Shown here: one piece after another, positions 1-5,057 of the stretch | Layout of the letters: each line of letters begins with the position of its first letter | Position numbering within the stretch: position 1 is the first letter of the stretch | Source: Alphaproteobacteria bacterium | Lineage (GTDB): Bacteria; Pseudomonadota; Alphaproteobacteria; ATCC43930; CGMCC-115725 | Length of the DNA stretch: 5,668 bases | Assembly: GCA_030039775.1 (NCBI GenBank) | Contig: JASHUX010000290.1 | Location: 1-5,668 of the forward strand | Direction: 5' to 3' | Program-made: the position numbers and the translations under genes | Notes under the pieces: generated by a model | The model's input: the letters and a program-made list of their open reading frames with translations, nothing else | Database searches by the model: none | What the model was told of the DNA's origin: nothing

Positions 1-873
1 GCCGCCGTGGCGCGCGAAACCAAGCATATCCGCCTCGGCCCTCTCGTCTATCTGCTGCCGCTTTATTCGCCGCTGCGGCTCCTGGAAGAGATCGCGATCC
101 TCGATCATCTCTCCGGCGGACGGCTCGAGATCGGCATCGGCCGCGGCGTCTCGCCCTACGAGGTTGGCTACCACAATGTCGATCACAACAAGTCGCGCGA
201 GATCTTCATCGATTCCTACCGCTGCATCATGGCGGGCACGAGCGGCGGTGACACGCTGACCTATGATGGCGCCTACCATCACTACCGCAACGTGCCGATC
301 GTCCTGCATCCGCTCCAGCGTCCGCATCCGCCATTCTGGTACGGCTCGTCGAACACAACCGGCGCGACGTGGGCCGGCGAGAACGGCCTGCATTTCGTCG
401 CCAACGGGCCGGTGGCGTTGGCACGGACCAATATCGACGCGTTCCGCACCGCGCTCGCCGGGCGTGGTTCTGCGCTCATCCCGAAGCCCGAATTTCGCGG
501 CGGTACCGTCGTTGGTGTGCTGCGCTATATCATCGTTGCGGAAACCGACGAGGATGCGGCGCGTATCGCGCGTCCGGCACTGGAGGCGCATCTCGCGTCG
601 CTCAATTGGCTGCGCCTGAAACACGGAGAAACTGGCTTGACCGGCAGGGCCAAGGTACCTGCCGGCGCGACCTATGACGACTTGGTGAGAGAGGGTACGG
701 CCATCGTCGGTACGCCGGATACTGTGAACCACGCCGTTGCGGAGCAAGTGGCCATGCTCGGCGTCAATTACCTTGTGACGTACATGTTCATGGGCGGCAT
801 GGCGCTGACCGATGCGCTGCGGTCGCTGCGTCTGTTCACGACCGATGTGATGCCGAAACTCGCTGCGCTATGA
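1..873 (+). CDS. LLM-class flavin-dependent oxidoreductase (luciferase-like monooxygenase), 5'-truncated
   Basis: This is the C-terminal part of a bacterial-luciferase-like TIM-barrel oxidoreductase. The family uses reduced flavin (FMN or F420) to oxidise small organic substrates, often with O2, in the cytoplasm. The frame is open to base 1 and 290 residues are visible. The family hallmark LDHLSGGRLEIGIGRG lies at visible residues 35-49, followed by a SREIF segment (65-69), the Q-RPHPPFWYG strand (106-115), and a C-terminal GTPDTV...LRSLRLFTTDVMPKL tail typical of the group. Because the GGRLEIGIGRG motif usually sits near residue 90-105, roughly 55-60 N-terminal residues should lie outside the window. 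The GTG at 7 is therefore an internal Val codon and not the start. The TGA stop overlaps the end of the convergent reductase gene. The substrate cannot be told from sequence; its neighbours suggest it oxidises a compound later handled as a CoA thioester. Family assignment is firm; FMN versus F420 use is not resolved. Confidence 0.9.
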   Translation, partial: AAVARETKHIRLGPLVYLLPLYSPLRLLEEIAILDHLSGGRLEIGIGRGVSPYEVGYHNVDHNKSREIFIDSYRCIMAGTSGGDTLTYDGAYHHYRNVPIVLHPLQRPHPPFWYGSSNTTGATWAGENGLHFVANGPVALARTNIDAFRTALAGRGSALIPKPEFRGGTVVGVLRYIIVAETDEDAARIARPALEAHLASLNWLRLKHGETGLTGRAKVPAGATYDDLVREGTAIVGTPDTVNHAVAEQVAMLGVNYLVTYMFMGGMALTDALRSLRLFTTDVMPKLAAL

Positions 874-1701
874 AGCGCCTTGCTGCTCGGCCAGGAGCCG
901 CGCCGCATTGGCATTGAAGTTGGCGGAGCCCGCAAGACCCGAGCCGCCGTCAACGTTGAGCACCACGCCGGTTATCCATTCCGCCGCCGGCGAGCACAGA
1001 AACAACGCCGCCTGCGCGATGTCCTCGACCGTGCCCATGCGGCCGAGCGGGATTTGCCGGTCGCCGCGCCGCTCATGATCGGCGCCGCCTAGCCGCTTCA
1101 TGCCTTCTGTGCCCGCAATCGGGCCCGGCACGATGCTGTTGACGCGGATGCCGTGTTGTCCCCATTCGAGCGCCAGATTCTGCATCATGCGATCAATGCC
1201 GGCCTTCGCCGCACCGACATGGAGCTGAAATGCGTATGGCGCGTGCGCCATGCCGGCGGAAATGAAAATGATCGAGCCCTTGGTTTGCACCAATTGATCG
1301 AAGGCCAGGCGCGCCGCGTTGAACGACCCGAGTAGGTCTATGTCGATCACCGTCTTGAAGCCCTTCGGCGACAATTTATCTGCCGGTACCAGGAAGTTAC
1401 CGGCGGCGCCGCATACCAAAATGTCGATCGGGCCGAGCGTGTCGCGGCATTGGGCAAACGCGACGTTCAGCTCTTCGGGTTTACGCACGTCGGCAGCCCG
1501 CGCCGAGACCTTGGCACCAAGTGCTTCCAGCTCCTTCGCGGCGCCATCGAGCCGCTCTTGCTTGCGACCGCAGATCGCGATATTGGCGCCAAACGCGGCG
1601 AAGCCCTTGGCGACGCCAAGATTGATGCCGCTGCCGCCGCCGGTGACGAACACCGTCTTGCCGCGATAAAGCCCCGCCGGAAAGAAGTTCGTCGTCGTCA
1701 T
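868..1701 (-). CDS. SDR-family oxidoreductase, 2,4-dienoyl-CoA reductase-like
   Basis: This 277-residue Rossmann-fold enzyme probably acts as an NADPH-dependent reductase of unsaturated acyl-CoAs in an auxiliary step of beta-oxidation. Visible are the nucleotide-binding loop TGGGSGINLG (20-29, with Asn27 where classical SDRs have the last Gly), R46 after strand 2 (fits NADPH), D71-V72, CGAAGNFL (97-104), DIDLLGSFN (120-128), AAKAG with K166 (164-168), and PGPIAGTEGMKRLGG (192-206). The GAAGNFL and PGPIxGTEG stretches are hallmarks of the peroxisomal dienoyl-CoA reductase type. As in that family, Val162 stands where classical SDRs have the YxxxK tyrosine, and Asp122 replaces the usual catalytic Asn. 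The ATG at 1701 is preferred: GAGGGAGGGG lies just upstream (1704-1713) and the TGGGSG loop then sits at the normal distance. The frame stays open to 1857 but that extension would run into the divergent ligase gene and lacks homology. Its TAG stop overlaps the monooxygenase end. Exact substrate is unproven; a 3-ketoacyl or alcohol dehydrogenase role is less likely. Confidence 0.88.
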   Translation of the reverse strand: MTTTNFFPAGLYRGKTVFVTGGGSGINLGVAKGFAAFGANIAICGRKQERLDGAAKELEALGAKVSARAADVRKPEELNVAFAQCRDTLGPIDILVCGAAGNFLVPADKLSPKGFKTVIDIDLLGSFNAARLAFDQLVQTKGSIIFISAGMAHAPYAFQLHVGAAKAGIDRMMQNLALEWGQHGIRVNSIVPGPIAGTEGMKRLGGADHERRGDRQIPLGRMGTVEDIAQAALFLCSPAAEWITGVVLNVDGGSGLAGSANFNANAARLLAEQQGAS

Positions 1702-1703
1702 TA

Positions 1704-1713
1704 CCCCTCCCTC
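1704..1713 (-). promoter_or_regulatory. Ribosome binding site of the SDR gene
   Basis: Read on the minus strand this is GAGGGAGGGG, followed by TA and then the ATG at 1701. The GGAGG core (plus-strand 1706-1710) is 4 bases from the start. It is the strongest Shine-Dalgarno match in the region and decides the start at 1701 against the longer open frame reaching 1857. Confidence 0.75.
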
Positions 1714-1716
1714 GTT

Positions 1717-1745
1717 TTGCCAACCATACCACGTGGCGTTAAGAT
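1717..1745 (+). promoter_or_regulatory. Candidate sigma70-type promoter for the ligase-thiolase operon
   Basis: TTGCCA at 1717-1722 matches the -35 consensus in 5 of 6 positions. A 17-base spacer follows, then TAAGAT at 1740-1745 (4 of 6 to TATAAT). Transcription would begin near 1752, giving a leader of about 30 bases before the ATG at 1784. The palindromes described separately lie in the spacer and across the -10 box and start point. This is a consensus match by eye; alphaproteobacterial promoters are often loose. For the opposite direction the best -10 I see is a TATGGT (minus strand, 1723-1728) without a good -35. Confidence 0.4.
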
Positions 1746-1760
1746 CGCCGCAATAACGCC
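1729..1760. promoter_or_regulatory. Overlapping palindromes, candidate operator between divergent genes
   Basis: Two perfect symmetric elements sit side by side. CCACGTGG (1729-1736) is an 8-base palindrome. GGCGTTA (1735-1741) and TAACGCC (1754-1760) form a perfect 7-base inverted repeat with a 12-base centre. A looser outer pair, TTTGCC (1716-1721) and GGCAAA (1762-1767), flanks them. The 7-base repeat covers the proposed -10 box and start point of the ligase promoter and lies upstream of the SDR gene, so a dimeric repressor (TetR- or GntR-type regulators are usual for fatty-acid genes) bound here could control both directions. The arms are seen; the regulatory role is inferred, and no regulator gene is in the window. 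Confidence 0.35.
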
Positions 1761-1774
1761 CGGCAAAGCCGTTC

Positions 1775-1782
1775 GGAAGGAG
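1775..1782 (+). promoter_or_regulatory. Ribosome binding site of the acyl-CoA synthetase, unusually close
   Basis: GGAAGGAG ends a single base before the ATG at 1784; counting only GGAAGG the gap is 3 bases. Usual spacing is 5-9. No other start codon lies in frame between the upstream TAA at 1754 and 1784, and the next in-frame ATG codons (1820, 1835) lack a Shine-Dalgarno sequence, so 1784 remains the best start. Confidence 0.5.
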
Positions 1783-1783
1783 C

Positions 1784-3322
1784 ATGCATCCCTCGCATTT
1801 CGCCGCCAGGACACCGGATATGCCGGCGATCATCATGGCTTCGACAGGCGAAACCACGACCTACCGGCAACTGAACGAACGGGTCATGCGCGGCGCCCAG
1901 ATGCTGCGCGGCTTCGGCCTGAAGAGCGGCGACCATCTGGCCTTCATGCTGGAGAACCGCTCGGCGTTTCACGAAGTCTATTGGGCTGGGCAGCGCGCCG
2001 GGCTTTACGTCACGCCGATAAGCACGCGGCTCACGACTGGCGAGATCGATTACATCCTACGCGACAGCAACGCGAAAATGTTCATCAGCTCGACCGGCAT
2101 GGCCGATGTCGTCGCAAAACTGTCGCTGCCGCCAGGCGTGCCGTACCTGATGCTCGACGGCATCGTGCCCGGGTTCGAATCCTTCGAGCGTATTATCGCC
2201 TGTTATCCGACCGCGCCGATCCCGGATCCGGCCTGCGGCGGCTCGATGCTTTACTCCTCCGGCACGACGGGCCGGCCCAAAGGGGTAAAACGCGCCGCCA
2301 TCAGCGATGAGCCATTTGACGCGCCCAATCGCTACTCGGTGCTGACGCAGAAACTCTACGGCTACGACCCGAACACCATCTACTTGTCGCCGGCGCCGCT
2401 TTACCATGCGGCGCCGCTCGGCTTTACCTCCAGCGTGCTGAGCTGGGGTGGCACGATCCTTGTCATGGAGAGATTCGATGCCGAGCAGGCGCTGGCGCTG
2501 ATCGAGCGGTATAGCGTCACGCACAGCCAGTGGGTCCCGACCATGTTCGTGCGGCTGCTGCGCCTGCCGGACGATGTGAAGCGCAAATACGACCTCTCGA
2601 CTCATCGCTGCGCGGTCCATGCCGCGGCACCCTGCCCGGTCGAGATCAAGCGTCAGATGATCGATTGGTGGGGCCAGATCCTCTACGAATATTACGCCGG
2701 CAGCGAAGGCAACGGCTTCGCCGTGATCAATTCACGGGAATGGCTCGCGCATCCGGGTTCGGTCGGCCGCGCGATCCTGGGCGAGCTCCGCATTCTCGAT
2801 GAGGACGGCAAGGAGCAGCCGCCGGGCGTCGCGGGCGGCATCTATTTCGCCAACGGGCCGAAATTCGAATATCACAACGACCCAACCAAGACGGCGGGCG
2901 CTTACAGCGCCGAAGGCTGGTCCACGCTCGGCGACGTCGGCTATCTCGACGACGAGGGGTGGCTCTACCTCACCGACCGCAAGGCTTACATGATCATTTC
3001 TGGCGGCGTGAATATTTATCCGCAAGAGGCGGAGAACGTGCTGACCGCGCATCCCAAGGTTGTTGACGTCGCCGTGTTCGGCGTTCCCAACGCGGATTTT
3101 GGCGAGGAAGTGAAGGCGGTCGTGCAGCCGGTCAACATGACGCTGGCCGGGCCGGCGCTGGCCGACGAACTGATCGCCTATTGCCGCGAGCGCCTGGCCG
3201 ACGTCAAATGTCCGCGCTCGATCGATTTCGACCCCGAACTGCCGCGGCATCCGAACGGCAAGCTCTACAAGCGCATCCTGCGCGACCGGTATCGGCAGGG
3301 CCGCGCCTCGAAGATCATCTGA
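1784..3322 (+). CDS. Acyl-CoA synthetase (AMP-dependent, FadD-like)
   Basis: This 512-residue ANL-superfamily ligase should activate a carboxylic acid to its CoA thioester through an acyl-AMP intermediate, using ATP and CoA, and so opens the degradation pathway. Motifs in order are: the phosphate-binding loop YSSGTTGRPKG (157-167); SPAPLYHAAP (202-211); YEYYAGSEGNG (301-311, adenine/AMP-binding motif with E308); LGD (382-384, D384 contacts the ribose); TDRKAYMIISGGVNIYP (397-413, hinge and A8 region); and PNGKLYKR (490-497) with K493 as the adenylation lysine. All catalytic elements are present and the length is normal for the family. The MHPSHFAARTPDMPA N-terminus is typical of medium/long-chain or aromatic-side-chain synthetases starting at this ATG. 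The ATG at 1784 is the first start after an in-frame stop at 1754. The stop TGA is followed after 11 bases by the thiolase gene. Substrate (fatty, isoprenoid or aryl-aliphatic acid) cannot be settled from sequence. Confidence 0.93.
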   Translation: MHPSHFAARTPDMPAIIMASTGETTTYRQLNERVMRGAQMLRGFGLKSGDHLAFMLENRSAFHEVYWAGQRAGLYVTPISTRLTTGEIDYILRDSNAKMFISSTGMADVVAKLSLPPGVPYLMLDGIVPGFESFERIIACYPTAPIPDPACGGSMLYSSGTTGRPKGVKRAAISDEPFDAPNRYSVLTQKLYGYDPNTIYLSPAPLYHAAPLGFTSSVLSWGGTILVMERFDAEQALALIERYSVTHSQWVPTMFVRLLRLPDDVKRKYDLSTHRCAVHAAAPCPVEIKRQMIDWWGQILYEYYAGSEGNGFAVINSREWLAHPGSVGRAILGELRILDEDGKEQPPGVAGGIYFANGPKFEYHNDPTKTAGAYSAEGWSTLGDVGYLDDEGWLYLTDRKAYMIISGGVNIYPQEAENVLTAHPKVVDVAVFGVPNADFGEEVKAVVQPVNMTLAGPALADELIAYCRERLADVKCPRSIDFDPELPRHPNGKLYKRILRDRYRQGRASKII

Positions 3323-3328
3323 AAGGAA
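3323..3328 (+). promoter_or_regulatory. Ribosome binding site of the thiolase
   Basis: AAGGAA lies immediately after the ligase TGA and 5 bases before the ATG at 3334. It fixes the thiolase start against the longer open frame that begins inside the ligase, and its position right behind the ligase stop suggests coupled translation of the two genes. Confidence 0.7.
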
Positions 3329-3333
3329 GCACC

Positions 3334-4500
3334 ATGGGCGAAGCATATATCGTGGCGGCGACCCGAACGGCGGGCGGCAAGCGCGGCGGGCTGGTTTCAG
3401 GCTGGCATCCGGCCGACCTCGCCGGCGAAGTGCTGAACGGCTTACTCGACCGGTCGGATACCGACCCGGCGCTGGTCGAGGACGTCATCATGGGCTGCGT
3501 CATCCAGGCCGGGGAGCAGTCGCTGAACATCGCGCGCGGCGCGGTGATGTCGTCGAAGCTGCCGCTGTCCTGCCCAGGCACCTCGGTCGACCGCCAATGC
3601 GGCTCGTCGCAGCAGGCGCTGCATTTCGCCGCCGCCACGGTTATGTCAGGCACGATGGACGTGGTCATCGCCGCCGGCGTCGAGAGCATGAGCCGCGTGC
3701 CGATGGGACTATCCTCGATCGCGCTCAATGAGCACGGCATTGCCAAGGGCCCGCGCCAAGAAGAACGCTGGCCCGGCATCGTGTTCAGCCAATTTACCGG
3801 CGCCGAAATGCTGGCAGAGAAGCATCAGCTTACCAAGGACGAACTCGACGAATACGCCTATGGCAGCCACAAGAAGGCGGCGGCAGCGACGAAGGCCGGC
3901 AAATTCGAGGCCGAAGTGCTCCCGATCGAGGTGACGCTTCCCGACGGCACCAAAAAGCGCCACACCGTCGATGAAGGCATCCGCTTCGACACTAGCCTCG
4001 ACGCCATCAAGGGCGTGAAGCTGTTGAAGGAAGGCGGCCGCATCACCGCCGCCACCTCGAGCCAGATCTGCGACGGCGCGGCGGCGTTGCTGATAGCGAA
4101 CGAGCGCGGGTTGAAGGCCCTCGGCGCCGAACCGCTGGCGCGCGTTCACCATATGACCGCAACGGGCGGCGATCCCGTGATCATGCTGGAAGAGCCGCTG
4201 TTCGCGACCGACCGCGCGCTCAAGAAAAGCGGCATAAAGATCGACGCGATCGACCTCTACGAGGTGAACGAGGCATTCGCGCCCGTGCCGATCGCCTGGC
4301 TCCGTCATACCGGCGGCGACCCGGCAAAGCTCAACGTCAATGGCGGCGCCATCGCCCTTGGGCATCCGCTGGGCGGCACCGGCGCCAAGCTGATGACGAC
4401 GCTGATCCACGCGCTGAAGGACCGCGGCAAGCGCTACGGCCTGCAAACGATGTGTGAAGGCGGCGGTATGGCCAACGTCACCATCGTGGAGCGGCTATAG
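3334..4500 (+). CDS. Thiolase family protein (acetyl-CoA acyltransferase, FadA5-like)
   Basis: This 388-residue thiolase should cleave a 3-ketoacyl-CoA with free CoA, releasing acetyl-CoA or propionyl-CoA, the last step of a beta-oxidation turn. Condensation in the reverse direction is chemically possible. The nucleophilic cysteine is C89 in VDRQCGSSQQAL (85-96). NEAF (312-315), GHPLGGTG with H344 (343-350) and CEGGG with C374 (374-378) complete the Cys-Asn-His-Cys set found in degradative and biosynthetic thiolases, so the enzyme looks fully active. The stretches GKRGGLVSGWHPADL (15-29), QAGEQSLNIAR (58-68) and TSSQICDGAAALL resemble FadA5-like thiolases of steroid side-chain degradation more than the classic FadA/AtoB pattern; this is from remembered family features, not a search. 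The start at 3334 is set by its Shine-Dalgarno sequence and by the usual MGEAYIVAATRT N-terminus. It is cotranscribed with the ligase (11-base gap) and followed after 11 bases by a membrane protein gene. Confidence 0.94.
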   Translation: MGEAYIVAATRTAGGKRGGLVSGWHPADLAGEVLNGLLDRSDTDPALVEDVIMGCVIQAGEQSLNIARGAVMSSKLPLSCPGTSVDRQCGSSQQALHFAAATVMSGTMDVVIAAGVESMSRVPMGLSSIALNEHGIAKGPRQEERWPGIVFSQFTGAEMLAEKHQLTKDELDEYAYGSHKKAAAATKAGKFEAEVLPIEVTLPDGTKKRHTVDEGIRFDTSLDAIKGVKLLKEGGRITAATSSQICDGAAALLIANERGLKALGAEPLARVHHMTATGGDPVIMLEEPLFATDRALKKSGIKIDAIDLYEVNEAFAPVPIAWLRHTGGDPAKLNVNGGAIALGHPLGGTGAKLMTTLIHALKDRGKRYGLQTMCEGGGMANVTIVERL

Positions 4501-4511
4501 TCCATCGCTTT

Positions 4512-5057
4512 GTGGTGAGGCTCGCGCTCTACGCCGTTCTCGGCGCCGCATCAGGCGCGGTCGCCGCCACTTGTATTTTATATTTGCGGCTCAGTGATCT
4601 GCCTCATCCGTCGCTCCCCGCCGAATTCTATCTTTATCCGGGGCTGATCTTCGGTCTCATCTTCGGATTCATCCTGTTTTGGATGGACAACACGGCGAGG
4701 CCGCTCGGTGCTGCCGGTTTCGCCCTCGCCGCCACGGTTTCGAACGCGCTTGCCGTTACGTTCTGGACGACGACCAACGAGCCCATCGCGTCGGCTCTTG
4801 GCGCCGTGGATTCCAGTGACGTGATGTTCAGCCTCATGGGCGCGATGGCCGGCGCCATCGGCGGCGGCCTACTAGGTTATTCCTCGCGGTGGTTGCTGAA
4901 GGTCACGGCGTGGCCGCGATTGCTGGCGACGGGCGCAGCGCTGGGGCTGTTCTTGCCGCTGGTGCAGTCAGAAGCCGGGTTCTTTGCCTTCTTCATTCTC
5001 TGGCAGGCCGGTTACGCGGCAACGATGGCGACAGTCGTGGCACCGAAACGCGCCTAG
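4512..5057 (+). CDS. Hypothetical polytopic inner-membrane protein
   Basis: I do not recognise this 181-residue protein. It is strongly hydrophobic, with about six likely membrane segments near residues 4-25, 41-58, 64-84, 103-123, 134-151 and 156-176. Gly/Ala-rich stretches (GAMAGAIGGGLLG, 110-122) allow close helix packing. There is no catalytic motif, and the few charged residues (R26, D29, D59, R63, E90, D100, D103, R126, K130) lie mainly in loops. The start is uncertain: GTG at 4512 or GTG at 4515 is the first usable codon, neither has a clear Shine-Dalgarno sequence, and the only purine-rich GTGGAG (4486-4491) is 20 bases upstream. It begins 11 bases after the thiolase stop, so cotranscription or translational coupling is plausible. 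A role in uptake or efflux of the pathway's substrate is only a guess from position. Gene reality is supported by sustained hydrophobic pattern, codon use like its neighbours, and the exact stop-to-stop junction with der. Confidence 0.7.
   Translation: MVRLALYAVLGAASGAVAATCILYLRLSDLPHPSLPAEFYLYPGLIFGLIFGFILFWMDNTARPLGAAGFALAATVSNALAVTFWTTTNEPIASALGAVDSSDVMFSLMGAMAGAIGGGLLGYSSRWLLKVTAWPRLLATGAALGLFLPLVQSEAGFFAFFILWQAGYAATMATVVAPKRA

Noticed and set aside
7..9. GTG at 7 as the true start of the monooxygenase
   Set aside because: The family motif would then be about 55-60 residues too close to the N-terminus, and the frame is open to the window edge.
865..878. Hairpin GCGCT-ATGA-AGCGC as a bidirectional terminator
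   Set aside because: The stem is only 5 base pairs and no T-tract follows on either strand, so it does not meet the pattern of an intrinsic terminator.
1729..1736. CCACGTGG as a eukaryotic-type E-box/G-box
   Set aside because: The genes are clearly bacterial; the palindrome is of interest only as part of a possible bacterial operator.
1702..1857. In-frame N-terminal extension of the SDR by 52 residues up to an ATG at 1857 (minus strand)
   Set aside because: It would overlap the start of the divergent ligase by 74 bases, has no SDR similarity before residue 1 of the shorter form, and a strong Shine-Dalgarno sequence precedes the ATG at 1701.
1450..2310. Open frame of 286 codons on + spanning the SDR, intergenic region and ligase start
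   Set aside because: Arg/Ala-rich composition typical of an out-of-frame GC-rich shadow; it crosses two well-supported genes on both strands and shows no domain.
3181..3333. Upstream in-frame extension of the thiolase into the ligase gene
   Set aside because: The thiolase fold begins at MGEAYIVAATRT, and the ATG at 3334 has a well-placed ribosome binding site; the extension is the ligase C-terminus read in another frame.
2057..3346. Long minus-strand open frames antisense to the ligase (2057-2620 and 2732-3346)
   Set aside because: Both lie wholly opposite conserved ligase motifs and have shadow-like composition without recognisable domains.
3709..4446. Open frame of 245 codons on - antisense to the thiolase
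   Set aside because: Low-complexity Ala/Arg/Val composition from reading high-GC codons backwards; the plus-strand thiolase explains the sequence fully.
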